In this document: in pieces, positions 36,122 to 45,331 of the stretch
Layout of the letters: every line of letters begins with the position of its first letter
How positions within the stretch are numbered: position 1 is the stretch's first letter
Program-made: the position numbers and the translations under genes
The notes under the pieces: model-generated
Seen by the model: the letters and a program-made list of their open reading frames with translations, nothing else
What the model was told of the DNA's origin: nothing
Databases searched by the model: none
Origin: Cupriavidus sp. IDO
GTDB taxonomy: Bacteria > Pseudomonadota > Gammaproteobacteria > Burkholderiales > Burkholderiaceae
DNA: 64,000 bases
Direction of reading: 5' to 3'
NCBI RefSeq assembly: GCF_000812465.1
Contig: NZ_JWMA01000063.1
Span: 1 to 64,000 of the forward strand

Positions 36122-36445
36122 TTACTTGTCCATGCCGGTCGTCGGCGCCTTCTTGTGGCTGTGTGACTTCTTCGACCCTTTCTGGGCGGTCGTCTTGTCA
36201 TCCGTCAGCGCGGAGGCGGTGCTCTTGTTGGCGCCCTGGGTATACGGATCGAACTTGTCGTTGGCCCGCGCGGTATCCGGAACGTAGCCCTCCTTATTGG
36301 TCGCCCGTTCCGTGTCCGGCACGTAGCCGTCCTTGTTGGTGCTCCGCATGTTGTAGTCGTAGCGGTCAGCGGGATTCTGCGGGCCGGCGGCGAGGACGGT
36401 TGCCGGTACGAGAACTGCAATGGCGAATGCAATAGCGGTCTTCAT
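36122..36445 (-). CDS. Small secreted repeat protein
   Basis: A 107-residue protein with a signal peptide (cut after about residue 20, VLAA), a tandem 13-residue repeat (residues 36-48 and 49-61, consensus TNK[DE]GYVPDT[AE]RA), a DPYTQGANKS motif and a Lys/Ser/His-rich tail. GGAGG precedes ATG 36445. Function unknown; it resembles the small secreted protein at 25221-25439 in its DP-aromatic-T-x-GA motif. Convergent with the diguanylate cyclase gene. Confidence 0.72.
   Translation of the reverse strand: MKTAIAFAIAVLVPATVLAAGPQNPADRYDYNMRSTNKDGYVPDTERATNKEGYVPDTARANDKFDPYTQGANKSTASALTDDKTTAQKGSKKSHSHKKAPTTGMDK
36263..36340 (-). repeat. Two tandem 39-bp coding repeats
   Basis: Encodes the two 13-residue repeats of the small secreted protein. 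The copies differ at a few bases, giving Asp/Glu and Glu/Ala exchanges. Confidence 0.8.
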
Positions 36446-36707
36446 GGGTCCTCCAGCATGTCAGTGTCCGCCGGCGTCCCGTGTCGCACGGGTAGGGCGG
36501 GCCGACCTGTAGCGTAGTCGGCAGGCGTGCAAAGTTCCAGCGTGGGACTGCATGCGTGCCTGCCGGAATCGGGCCGGGTCCTGCAATACCCTTTGAAGCG
36601 GCGCCCGCGCTTTCCTATACTCACCTCGTTTCCGTGCGAGGTGCAGCATTCGTGGTTCCCGCCCTGCCAATCATTGCCGGCGCCTGCCGGAAGGTGCGAG
36701 ATCAGCC

Positions 36708-36977
36708 ATGGTCCAGAAGCGCATCTACGATTTCCCGGGGAATGAGCGCGACGCCTTTACGCTGGCGTGTGCGCGGCATGGCTTTGTCAGCGAAGACTTT
36801 GAAGTCAGTGCTGACGAACCGGATCAGCGCGCAGGAGAAGGAATCCGCTCGGTGACGGTAGCGCGCGTCGTGGGCGGGGCGTTGCAGGTCTATCGCGCCA
36901 CGGGCGGGGGATCCTGGATTCCGGATTTTGAGAAAGACCTCGCGCGGAACGAATTCGGGTTTCCCCTTGCGGATTGA
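36708..36977 (+). CDS. Small protein of unknown function
   Basis: An 89-residue soluble protein with alternating strands (RSVTVARVVGGALQVYRATG) after an N-terminal helix (GNERDAFTLACARHGFVSEDF). The base composition matches surrounding genes and an AAGGTG box lies about 11 bases before the ATG. No family recognised. It is likely a single gene upstream of another small frame. Confidence 0.55.
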   Translation: MVQKRIYDFPGNERDAFTLACARHGFVSEDFEVSADEPDQRAGEGIRSVTVARVVGGALQVYRATGGGSWIPDFEKDLARNEFGFPLAD

Positions 36978-37114
36978 AATCCGGGCGAATGGAAGCGGAA
37001 TTCAGTCGGGTAATAAGCGGTAATAAGAGGCCGGTTTCGTCCTCAGATCGGGTTGGCTAAACGGGAATTTCATGGGAAAGTCATGTTTATCCGGCATAAT
37101 AGCCTGGCAACCCA

Positions 37115-37369
37115 ATGGCATTCCGACGCGATTCCATGCTAGTGACGATTCGTACCGTAACAATGCCCGGAACACCTGGTCGCCCCGCGCAGCACAGGGC
37201 CGCCGTGTACCTGACTTCCGATGAAGAGACCGAGCCGCTGATGACCAGCGAATGGGGGCGGCGCGAGCCGGAGGTTTTCCTCGAGGCGCAACTATGGGCG
37301 CGCAGCCACGACTACGTTGTGTCCAATCCCCGGACCGGCACGTTCTACGGCTCTCCTATCTGGCGTTAG
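37115..37369 (+). CDS. Small protein of unknown function
   Basis: An 84-codon frame; a second in-frame ATG at 37136 gives 77 residues. The sequence has a strand-rich start (LVTIRTVTM) and a C-terminal half (EVFLEAQLWARSHDYVVSNP, FYGSPIWR) that looks protein-like. No ribosome binding site is evident at either ATG. No family recognised. Confidence 0.45.
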   Translation: MAFRRDSMLVTIRTVTMPGTPGRPAQHRAAVYLTSDEETEPLMTSEWGRREPEVFLEAQLWARSHDYVVSNPRTGTFYGSPIWR

Positions 37370-37483
37370 CCCGCTTCAGATTGCCGGCCGAGCCAACAGA
37401 TCCCCTGGATCAATGATTCAGTGGACTAGAATCGATTCGGGGCCCCGCTGATACAGCGGCGGCAACCTTCGACCCGGCATCAC

Positions 37484-39619
37484 ATGGAAGACGATTCGAA
37501 TCCCTCGCAAAGCGCACTATCCCTCGATGCCGACCTGGACCAGCCCGCGGTGCCCGATCCGTTGTCCGCGGCGCTGAGCGGCAATGAGTTCTATGTCAAC
37601 CGGGAACTGAGCCAGCTCGAGTTCAACCGGCGTGTCCTGATGCAGGCCGCCGACCCGGCCACGCCGTTGCTGGAGCGCCTGCGCTTCCTGTGCATCTTCA
37701 GCAGCAATCTCGACGAGTTCTATGAAATCCGCGTCGCGGGGCTCAAGGAGCAGTGCCTAGTGCAGGCGCCGGCCACCGGGCCCGACGGACTGTCCGCGCA
37801 GGCCCTCTACGACCTGGTGAATGCGCGGGTGCGGGAGCTGGTCGACTTGCAGTACCGGATGTTCAACGAGGTACTGACCCCGGCGCTGGCCGGGGAGCAG
37901 ATCTGCTTCCTGCGCCGCCCGTCGTGGAATCCCGTGCAGGCGGAGTGGATCCGCGCGTATTTTTTCAATGAGCTGATGCCGATGCTGACGCCGATCGGGC
38001 TGGATCCGGCGCATCCGTTTCCGCGCGTGCTCAACAAAAGCCTGAATTTTGCCGTCGAGCTGGAGGGCAAGGATGCGTTCGGGCGCAGCTCCGGCAATGC
38101 GATCGTGCAGGCGCCGCGTGCGCTGCCGCGGGTGATTGCGCTGCCGTCGGACGTTGCGGGCTGCCAGCACGGCTTTGTCTTTCTGTCTTCGATTCTTCAC
38201 GCGCACGTTGGCGAGCTGTTCAGCGGCATGACGGTGCGCGGCTGCTACCAGTTCCGCGTGACGCGCAACAGCGAACTCTTCGTTGACGAGGAAGAGGTCA
38301 AGAACCTTCGCGAAGCCTTGCAGGGCGAGTTGCCGCAGCGGCACCTTGGCGACGCGGTGCGGCTGGAGGTGGCCGACAACTGCCCGCCCGCGATTACCGC
38401 GTTCCTGCAAGGCCAGTTTGGCCTGTCCCCGACGGAGGTGTTCTCGGTCAACGGGCCGGTCAACCTGGTGCGGCTGATGAATGTCCCGGAAAAGGTCGAC
38501 CGGCCGGATCTCAAGTACGCGCCGTTCCGCCCCGGCTTGCCCAAGGCGCTGCAGCAGCAGCCCGACCTCTTCCGCGCCATCCGCGACGGCGACATCCTGC
38601 TGCATCATCCGTTCCAGTCGTTCGCGCCGGTGGTGGACTTCGTCCGGCAGGCGGCGCAGGACCCGGACGTGGTGGCGATCCGCCAGACCGTCTACCGCGC
38701 CGGGCATGATTCCGTGCTGCTTTCCGCGCTGATCGAAGCCGCGCGCAACGGCAAGGAAGTGACCGCCGTGGTGGAGCTGCTGGCGCGCTTTGACGAAGAG
38801 GCCAATATCGGCTGGGCCGCGCAGCTCGAAGAGGCCGGCGCGCATGTGGTCTATGGCGTGGTCGGATACAAGGCGCACGCCAAGATGGTACTGGTGGTGC
38901 GGCGCGAAGGCGGGAAGCTCAGGCGCTACGCGCACCTGGGAACCGGCAACTACCACAGCCAGACCACGCGCTTCTATACCGACTTCGGGCTGCTGACCAG
39001 CAATGCGGAAATCACGCAGGATGTGGCGCACGTGTTCAGCCAGCTGACCGGGCTGGGCCAGACCAGCAAGATGGCGCAGCTATGGCAGTCGCCGTTCACC
39101 ATGCACAAGGCGCTGCTGCAGGCGATCCGGCGCGAGGCCGAGCACGCCAAGGCCGGGCGCAAGGGCTGGATCATTGCCAAAATGAATGCGCTGCTGGAGC
39201 CCGGCCTGATCCAGGCGCTTTATGATGCGTCGCGCGACGGCGTCCGGATCGACCTGATCGTGCGCGGCGCCTGTGCCTTGCGGCCCGGTGTGCCGGGGCT
39301 GTCCGACAACATCCGTGTCCGCTCCGTCATCGGACGCTTCCTCGAACACTCGCGGATCTTCTACTTCCACAACGACAAGGCGGAAGACGTGATGCTGTCG
39401 AGCGCGGACTGGATGGACCGCAACCTGTTCCGGCGCATCGAGATCTGCTTTCCGGTGCTGGATGCGCGCCTGAAGAAACGGGTGATTGCAGAGGGCCTGA
39501 AGCTATACCTGCGGGACAAGCGTGACGCGTGGGAAATGGAGCCGGACGGCCGCTACAAGCGCAAGCGCGCACGCGATGGCGAGTCCGCGCAGTGCGCCTT
39601 GCTGGCGTTGCTGACCTGA
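37484..39619 (+). CDS. ppk1: Polyphosphate kinase 1
   Basis: A 711-residue enzyme that polymerises the ATP gamma-phosphate into polyphosphate and runs in reverse to make ATP. The order of domains is N-terminal helical (FYVNRELSQLEFNRRVL), head, and two phospholipase-D-like catalytic domains. The phospho-histidine is in the VGYKAHAKMVLVV strand, and the second active-site His in LEHSRIFYFHN; DRNLFRRIEICFPV marks the C-terminal domain. All motifs are intact and the length is normal (about 690). It stands alone here, without ppx. Confidence 0.96.
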   Translation: MEDDSNPSQSALSLDADLDQPAVPDPLSAALSGNEFYVNRELSQLEFNRRVLMQAADPATPLLERLRFLCIFSSNLDEFYEIRVAGLKEQCLVQAPATGPDGLSAQALYDLVNARVRELVDLQYRMFNEVLTPALAGEQICFLRRPSWNPVQAEWIRAYFFNELMPMLTPIGLDPAHPFPRVLNKSLNFAVELEGKDAFGRSSGNAIVQAPRALPRVIALPSDVAGCQHGFVFLSSILHAHVGELFSGMTVRGCYQFRVTRNSELFVDEEEVKNLREALQGELPQRHLGDAVRLEVADNCPPAITAFLQGQFGLSPTEVFSVNGPVNLVRLMNVPEKVDRPDLKYAPFRPGLPKALQQQPDLFRAIRDGDILLHHPFQSFAPVVDFVRQAAQDPDVVAIRQTVYRAGHDSVLLSALIEAARNGKEVTAVVELLARFDEEANIGWAAQLEEAGAHVVYGVVGYKAHAKMVLVVRREGGKLRRYAHLGTGNYHSQTTRFYTDFGLLTSNAEITQDVAHVFSQLTGLGQTSKMAQLWQSPFTMHKALLQAIRREAEHAKAGRKGWIIAKMNALLEPGLIQALYDASRDGVRIDLIVRGACALRPGVPGLSDNIRVRSVIGRFLEHSRIFYFHNDKAEDVMLSSADWMDRNLFRRIEICFPVLDARLKKRVIAEGLKLYLRDKRDAWEMEPDGRYKRKRARDGESAQCALLALLT

Positions 39620-39668
39620 GCGGACCTCGCGATGCGCGGCACGAATTCAGGTCGCCGCCGGTGGTGGC

Positions 39669-39992
39669 TCAGCAGGGACTTCCTGCTGCGTTGCCGTGCG
39701 GACCGGAATCCTCTTCGCGCAGGCGCCGGAGCGCCCGGGTCAGCATGGCGCTCTCCTCGTGGTCCGCGGTGCACCGCAATGCCTGCACCGCTTCTTCCAG
39801 GCCTGCGAGGGCAGGCGGGCTGAGCATGCCCGCCGCCTGCATCAGCTCCAGCTCCTTGCCGATGCGCTTGCACAGCTTGCGGACGAACTCCGGGTCGAGC
39901 TGACCTTGCGCGGCGGCGTTTGCGATGTGGCTGGTGAGGGCCGTCAGGCCTTCAGGCGTCGTTTCCGTCACGGCAACGGTCTCGGGGTTCAT
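39669..39992 (-). CDS. Small helical protein of unknown function
   Basis: A 107-residue, mostly helical soluble protein (GQLDPEFVRKLCKRIGKELE; LAGLEEAVQALRC; MLTRALRRLREED). A good AGGAG box precedes the ATG. It is convergent with ppk1, 49 bases apart. No family recognised. Confidence 0.6.
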   Translation of the reverse strand: MNPETVAVTETTPEGLTALTSHIANAAAQGQLDPEFVRKLCKRIGKELELMQAAGMLSPPALAGLEEAVQALRCTADHEESAMLTRALRRLREEDSGPHGNAAGSPC

Positions 39993-40181
39993 CGCGGCTC
40001 CTGCTGGAAGGGTGGGGATTCATTTTAGGCAGCCATTGGCGGCAGCGTTCAATGATTTCTCCCGGCAGTGCAGGGGGGATCGCAATTCCCCGGATCCGGT
40101 CGCGAATGCTCCCCAAACGTGCATTGCAAGCCGCATGGCCTCCTTGCGCCGCGACCCCGAGGCCGCGGCGATTCCTGCCCC

Positions 40182-40904
40182 TCAGGCGTTCTGCGGCGGC
40201 TCGCCAACCGGGTCCGGATGGATCTGCAGCACCGAGTCCCGCTTCTCCAGCAGGTGACGGCGAAGGATGGCGGACAGCGCCTTGCCGTCGCGCGCTTCCA
40301 GCGCCTTGATCATGTCTTCGTGCTCGTGCACGGCGCGGTCCCATTTGTCGCTCTGGTGATTGGAGCGGAACCGCATGGCCTGCAGGCGACGGTTGATCGA
40401 CTGGTAGGTCTGGCGCAGCGCCGAGTTGCGCGCGGCCTCGTTGATGCGGTCGTGGATTTCCTGGTTGCGGCTGTAGTAGCCGGGCAGGTCGTTCTGTGCG
40501 CGGCACGCCAGCATGGCGTAGTGCAGGGCCTTGATCTCGGCCAGCTCCGCGGGCGTGATGCGCTCGCAGGCGAGTTCGCCGGAGAACGCTTCCAGTCCGC
40601 TCATTAGCTCAAAGCTTTCCCATATCTCGGCCTCGGTCATGCGCGACACGCTCGCGCCGCGATTGGGCGAGATATCGATCAGGCCTTCGGCGGCCAGCAC
40701 CTTGAAGGCCTCGCGCAGCGGCGTGCGCGAGATGCCGAGCGTTTCGCACAGCTCGCGCTCGTTGAGCTTCATGCCCGGCGCCAGCACGCCTTCCACGATG
40801 AACTTGCGCAGGTGGTCCACCACCGTGTCATGCAGGCGTTGCCGCTCCACTTTCGGCAGTACCGGGCCTGACCGGGAAGGGTCGCCACTGACTGGATTTT
40901 GCAT
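40182..40904 (-). CDS. GntR family regulator, FCD type
   Basis: A 240-residue repressor-like protein. The winged helix (about 20-85) has LHDTVVDHLRKFIVEGVLAP, NERELCETLGISRTPLREA and LIDISPNRGASV; the FCD ligand domain has the metal/ligand His residues in NQEIHDRINEAARN and VHEHEDMIKAL. FCD regulators answer to organic acids. Divergent from the dehydrogenase-transporter genes, so these are the likely targets. Two similar inverted repeats at its own start and in front of the dehydrogenase gene are candidate operators. Confidence 0.92.
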   Translation of the reverse strand: MQNPVSGDPSRSGPVLPKVERQRLHDTVVDHLRKFIVEGVLAPGMKLNERELCETLGISRTPLREAFKVLAAEGLIDISPNRGASVSRMTEAEIWESFELMSGLEAFSGELACERITPAELAEIKALHYAMLACRAQNDLPGYYSRNQEIHDRINEAARNSALRQTYQSINRRLQAMRFRSNHQSDKWDRAVHEHEDMIKALEARDGKALSAILRRHLLEKRDSVLQIHPDPVGEPPQNA

Positions 40905-40909
40905 ACAAA
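40897..40909. promoter_or_regulatory. Candidate GntR operator 1 (overlaps gntR start codon)
   Basis: TTTTGCATACAAA contains TTTG and CAAA as an inverted repeat around CATA, close to the TTGTATACAA-like sites of FCD-type GntR proteins. It covers the start codon of the regulator, fitting autoregulation. The match is short and could be chance. Confidence 0.4.
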
Positions 40910-41032
40910 GTCCTTATTCCTACGTTTCGCCCATTCTACTGCATCGCCGCAGCTGTCCAGTAGCTCTGGGTATACGAGAGCGTCTGGCCTGTGTCTTTCG
41001 CCTTGGATGCACAGATTTTGTCTGCTAGAGTA

Positions 41033-41046
41033 TTTTGCATTCAAAA
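41033..41046. promoter_or_regulatory. Candidate GntR operator 2 (before dehydrogenase gene)
   Basis: TTTTGCATTCAAAA is a 5-bp perfect inverted repeat (TTTTG/CAAAA) with a four-base centre, almost identical to the site at 40897-40909. It sits about 100 bases upstream of the dehydrogenase start. Confidence 0.45.
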
Positions 41047-41149
41047 TTCATCATGCGGAGAGACCTCATCTCCGGCAGACCGCCGTCCTCCGCAAGCCCG
41101 GGCCGTCAGCGGTGCGGCAAGCACGGAGAAGGCAAGCGCGTGGAACACC

Positions 41150-44100
41150 ATGAACCATTCATCCTCATCCCTGCTCGTCAAGCCGATCCATCTGGTGCCG
41201 TCGCAGAGCCGCGCCACCACGCCACTTTCCGCGCTGCTGCGCAAGGAGCTGCGCGGCGACGTGTTGTTCGACCTGGCAGGGCGGGGCCGCTACGCCACGG
41301 ACGCTTCGATCTACCAGATCATGCCGATCGGCGTGGTGGTGGCGCGCGACCAGGCCGACCTGCTGCGCGCGCTGGACATCGCCCGCGACCAGAAGGTGCC
41401 GGTGCTGGCGCGCGGCGCCGGCACCAGCCAGTGCGGCCAGACCGTGGGCGAGGCGCTGGTGATCGACAACAGCAAGTGGCTGAACAACGTGGTTGCCTTC
41501 GACGCCGGGGCGCGCACCGTCACCGTCGAGCCCGGCATCGTGCTGGATCACCTCAACGCATGGCTCAAGCCGCATGGGTTGTGGTTCCCGGTCGATGTCT
41601 CGACCGGCGCGCAATGCACCATCGGCGGCATGACCGGCAACAACTCGTGCGGCTCGCGTTCGATCGAATACGGCAACATGGTCCACAACGTGCTCGGCAT
41701 CGACGCAGTGCTGGCCGACGGCAGCGAGTGCCATTTCGGTTCACTGGCGCAACCGGTTGCCGCGGGGCGCGCCGAAGGCATCCTGCGCGGCCTGGAGCGC
41801 ATTGCCATGCGCGAGCGCGGAGAGATCGCCGAGCGCATGCCGAAGGTGCTGCGCCGCGTGGCGGGCTACAACATCGACCTGTTCGACTGCCAGAACCCAC
41901 GCGCCTATACCGACGACGGCTACGCCAACCTGTCGCACATCCTGGTGGGATCGGAAGGCACGCTGGCCTACAGCCGGCAGATCACGCTGAAACTGTCGCC
42001 GCTGCCGGCGCACAAGGTGCTGGGCGTGGTGAACTTCCCCACCTTCTACCAGGCCATGGACGCGGCACAGCATATCGTGAAGCTGCGCCCGGTGGCGGTG
42101 GAACTGGTCGACCGGACCATGATCGACCTGTCGATGGAGAACCCGGCTTTCCGCCCCGTGGTCGAGAAGGCGCTGGTCGGAGATCCGCAGGCCATCCTGC
42201 TGGTGGAGTTCGCCGGCGAGGACCGCGCGGCGCTGCTCGCACAGCTTGCGCAGCTTGCCGAACTGATGGGCGATCTGGGGCTGCCCGACAGCGTGGTGAA
42301 GATGCCGGAGGCCGGCGCGCAGAAAGCGCTGTGGGACGTGCGCAAGGCCGGCCTCAACATCATGATGAGCATGAAGGGCGACGGCAAGCCGGTGTCGTTT
42401 ATCGAGGACTGCGCGGTGCCGCTGGAGCATCTGGCCGAGTACACGCGCCGGCTCACGGAGGTGTTCCACAGGCACGAGACCGAAGGCACGTGGTACGCCC
42501 ACGCCAGCGTCGGCACGCTGCATGTGCGGCCGATCCTCGACATGCGGCGCGACGGCGCGGTGCGCATGCGCGAGATTGCCGAAGAAGCGGCCGAACTGGT
42601 GCGCGAGTACAAGGGCGCGTATTCGGGCGAGCATGGCGACGGCCTGTGCCGCGGCGAATGGGTGGCCTGGCAATATGGCCCGCGCATCAACGCCGCGTTC
42701 GGCGAGATCAAGGTGTTGTTCGATCCGGACAACCGCTTCAATCCCGACAAGATCGTGCGGCCGCCGAAGATGGATGCGCGCGAGAACTTCCGCTTCGCGC
42801 CCGGCTATGCCGCGCTGCCGCTCACGCCGGCGCTGGACTGGTCGGCCTGGAATGTGCGGCGCGATCCGATGACCGGCGAGGAGACCGCGCCCGGCACCGA
42901 CACGGCCACGCACGGGCTGGCCTCGGCCGTGGAGATGTGCAACAACAACGGCCATTGCCGCAAGTTCGACGCCGGCACCATGTGCCCGAGCTATCGCGTG
43001 ACCAAGGACGAGCAGCACGTGACGCGCGGCCGCGCCAACACGCTGCGGCTGGCGGTATCGGGCCAGCTCGGGCCGGAAGGGCTGGCCAGCCCCGAGGTGA
43101 AGGAGGTGCTCGATCTCTGCGTGTCGTGCAAGGGCTGCAAGCGAGACTGCCCGACCGGCGTGGACATGGCGAAGCTCAAGATCGAAGCCCGCCATGCCTG
43201 GGCGAAGCAGCATGGCATCAGCCTGCGCGAGCGGCTGGTGGCCTACATGCCGCGCTATGCGGCGCTGGCCAGCCGCGTGTCCGGGCTGCTGGCGCTGGCC
43301 GACAGCATTCCGGGCGTATCCGGATGGGTCAAGGGCGTAATCGGGTTTGCCCCGCAGCGCTCGCTGCCACGCTTTCGAAAGCCGTTCCTGCAATCGCGCC
43401 ATGCCAGCCCGAAAGCCGATAACCGCGCGGGCAGCCGCGAGGTACTGCTCTTCGTCGACACCTTCAGCAACTACATGGAGCCGGAGAACGCGCGTGCCGC
43501 CCAGGCGGTACTGGAAGCGGCGGGCTACACCGTGCATTTCAGTATCCGCCCCGGCGAGCGCCCGCTCTGCTGCGGCCGCACTTTCCTGGCGGCCGGGCTG
43601 GTCGACCAGGCGAAGGAAGAGGCAAGGCGCGTGCTCGACGCGTTCCGTCCCTACGTGGAACGGGGCGTGCCGGTAGTCGGGCTGGAGCCGTCCTGTCTGC
43701 TGTCGCTGCGCGATGAGTTCCTCAGCTATGGCTATGGCGAGGAAGCGAAGCAGCTGGCCAGCCTGTCGTTCCTGTTCGAGGAATTCCTGGTGCGGGAGCA
43801 GAAGGCCGGCCGGCTGGCGTTGCCGCTCCAGCCGCTGAGAGCGTCCGAAGCCGTGGTGCACGGCCATTGCCACCAGAAGGCCTTCGATGCCTTCACGCCG
43901 GTGCAGACCGTGCTGGGATGGATTCCGGGCCTGAAGGTTGCGCCGGTGGAATCGTCGTGCTGCGGCATGGCGGGGAGCTTCGGCTACGAAGCCGAGCATT
44001 TCGATGCCTCGCAGGCGATGGCGGAGCTGTTGCTGCTGCCGGCGGTGCGCAAGCGGGCGGCGGATGCCATCGTGGTCGCGGACGGCACCAGCTGCCGACA

Positions 44101-44185
44101 CCAGATCCTGGACGGCGCCGATGCCGAGGCTGTGCACGTGGCGCGCGTCCTGGCGATGGCGCTGCAGCCGGAAAGTCAGGTTTAG
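41150..44185 (+). CDS. FAD-linked oxidase fused to iron-sulfur subunit (GlcD-GlcF-like D-2-hydroxyacid dehydrogenase)
   Basis: A 1011-residue fusion. Residues about 35-270 are a PCMH-type FAD domain (PVLARGAGTSQCGQTVGEAL; TGAQCTIGGMTGNNSCGSRS), about 270-560 the FAD-oxidase C domain, about 630-720 a ferredoxin-like region with CNNNGHCRK...CPSYR and CVSCKGCKRDCPTG, and the rest two Cys-rich CCG domains (CCGRTF; CCGMAGSFGYEAEHF). This layout oxidises D-2-hydroxy acids such as lactate, glycolate or 2-hydroxyglutarate and passes electrons to the quinone pool. ATG 41150 is the most plausible start. It heads a unit with TctCBA, so its substrate may enter by that transporter. Confidence 0.93.
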   Translation: MNHSSSSLLVKPIHLVPSQSRATTPLSALLRKELRGDVLFDLAGRGRYATDASIYQIMPIGVVVARDQADLLRALDIARDQKVPVLARGAGTSQCGQTVGEALVIDNSKWLNNVVAFDAGARTVTVEPGIVLDHLNAWLKPHGLWFPVDVSTGAQCTIGGMTGNNSCGSRSIEYGNMVHNVLGIDAVLADGSECHFGSLAQPVAAGRAEGILRGLERIAMRERGEIAERMPKVLRRVAGYNIDLFDCQNPRAYTDDGYANLSHILVGSEGTLAYSRQITLKLSPLPAHKVLGVVNFPTFYQAMDAAQHIVKLRPVAVELVDRTMIDLSMENPAFRPVVEKALVGDPQAILLVEFAGEDRAALLAQLAQLAELMGDLGLPDSVVKMPEAGAQKALWDVRKAGLNIMMSMKGDGKPVSFIEDCAVPLEHLAEYTRRLTEVFHRHETEGTWYAHASVGTLHVRPILDMRRDGAVRMREIAEEAAELVREYKGAYSGEHGDGLCRGEWVAWQYGPRINAAFGEIKVLFDPDNRFNPDKIVRPPKMDARENFRFAPGYAALPLTPALDWSAWNVRRDPMTGEETAPGTDTATHGLASAVEMCNNNGHCRKFDAGTMCPSYRVTKDEQHVTRGRANTLRLAVSGQLGPEGLASPEVKEVLDLCVSCKGCKRDCPTGVDMAKLKIEARHAWAKQHGISLRERLVAYMPRYAALASRVSGLLALADSIPGVSGWVKGVIGFAPQRSLPRFRKPFLQSRHASPKADNRAGSREVLLFVDTFSNYMEPENARAAQAVLEAAGYTVHFSIRPGERPLCCGRTFLAAGLVDQAKEEARRVLDAFRPYVERGVPVVGLEPSCLLSLRDEFLSYGYGEEAKQLASLSFLFEEFLVREQKAGRLALPLQPLRASEAVVHGHCHQKAFDAFTPVQTVLGWIPGLKVAPVESSCCGMAGSFGYEAEHFDASQAMAELLLLPAVRKRAADAIVVADGTSCRHQILDGADAEAVHVARVLAMALQPESQV

Positions 44186-44265
44186 TACCCGGCCGCGTGA
44201 CGCTGGCCTGAATAAAGAAAGCCGCAACCAAGCGGCCACGGTAGTCCAACCAACGGAGACCAAGC

Positions 44266-45267
44266 ATGCAGACGAAGAACGCCTGGAAGTTTCTGGCCCT
44301 CGCAATCGGCGCCATGGCCGCGGTGAGCACCCCGGCAATCGCGTGGGAACCCAACAAGCCGGTTGAAATCGTGGTGCCGTTTGGCGCCGGCGGTGCCTCG
44401 GACCAGATGGCGCGCTCGATCCAGGGCATCATCGCCAAACACAAGCTGATGAGCCAGCCCGTGATCGTGCTGAACAAGGCGGGTGCCAGCGGCGCGGAAG
44501 GCCTGATGGACACCAAGGCTTCGCCGGGCAATCCGCACAAGCTGCTGGTGGCTTCGTCCGCGCTCTACACGGTGCCGATGGTGAGCCACCTGCCCTTCAG
44601 CTGGCGCGACCTGACGCCGGTGGCGATGGTGGCGCAGGACGAGTTCGTGCTGTGGACCAATTCCGCCGCACCGTACAGGACCGTCAGCGAGTTTATCGAT
44701 GCGGCCAGGGCCAGCGGCGGCAAGACCAGAATGGGCGGCACCAGCTCCAAGCGCGAAGACCAGATCATCACCACGCTGATCCAGAAGAAGACCGGCGCGA
44801 AGTTCATCTACGTGCCTTACAAGGGCGGCGGCGAGGCCGCGACCCAGCTCTCTGGCCAGCACATCGATGCCAACGTCAACAACCCATCCGAGTCGGTGGC
44901 CCAGTGGCGTGCGGGCGAGCATCGCGCGCTGTGCGTATTTGCGCCGGAGCGCATGAGCTACAGCAACAAGGTCACGCAGACCCAGAGCTGGCATGACGTG
45001 CCCACCTGCAAGGAGCAGGGGCTGGACGTCCAGTACCAGATGCTGCGCGTGTTCATGCTGCCCGGCGGCGTCACCCCGGAGCAGCAGAAGTACTACGTCG
45101 ACCTGATGCAGAAGGTCGTCGCCACGCCGGAGTGGAAGGAGTACCTGGAAAAGAGCGCGCTGAAGAATGACTTCATCACCGGCAAGGCGCTTACCGACTT
45201 CCTGGCGAAGGACGAGGCCGCGCACCGCGACATCATCAGGGAGGCCGGATTCGTCGCGTCGCGATAA
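44266..45267 (+). CDS. tctC: Bug-type solute-binding protein of a tripartite tricarboxylate transporter (TctC)
   Basis: A 333-residue periplasmic receptor with a signal peptide (cut near residue 26, after AIA). The Bug fold is marked by PVEIVVPFGAGGASDQMAR, YVPYKGGGEAATQLSGQHID and an ALCVFAPERM strand. It captures a carboxylate for the TctBA membrane pair encoded directly downstream. CGGAGA precedes the ATG. A strong hairpin lies between this gene and tctB. Confidence 0.92.
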   Translation: MQTKNAWKFLALAIGAMAAVSTPAIAWEPNKPVEIVVPFGAGGASDQMARSIQGIIAKHKLMSQPVIVLNKAGASGAEGLMDTKASPGNPHKLLVASSALYTVPMVSHLPFSWRDLTPVAMVAQDEFVLWTNSAAPYRTVSEFIDAARASGGKTRMGGTSSKREDQIITTLIQKKTGAKFIYVPYKGGGEAATQLSGQHIDANVNNPSESVAQWRAGEHRALCVFAPERMSYSNKVTQTQSWHDVPTCKEQGLDVQYQMLRVFMLPGGVTPEQQKYYVDLMQKVVATPEWKEYLEKSALKNDFITGKALTDFLAKDEAAHRDIIREAGFVASR

Positions 45268-45275
45268 GCGAGCAC

Positions 45276-45299
45276 GGCTCCGCCCCGCGGGGCGGAGCC
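45276..45299 (+). promoter_or_regulatory. Perfect 12-bp intercistronic hairpin between tctC and tctB
   Basis: A 24-base perfect palindrome starts nine bases past the tctC stop (45276-45287 with 45288-45299). No T-run follows. Such hairpins often stabilise the upstream message so that the binding protein is made in excess over the membrane subunits. Confidence 0.65.
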
Positions 45300-45331
45300 A
45301 ATGACCAACCGGATGCGGGGGAGTCGTTCAA

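Noticed and set aside
36263..36340. Short tandem repeats considered as a CRISPR-like array
   Set aside because: Only two 39-base copies, adjacent without spacers, and inside a coding frame.
41741..44338. 865-codon minus-strand frame opposite the dehydrogenase fusion
   Set aside because: Antisense shadow of a well-defined gene with conserved FAD and Fe-S motifs.
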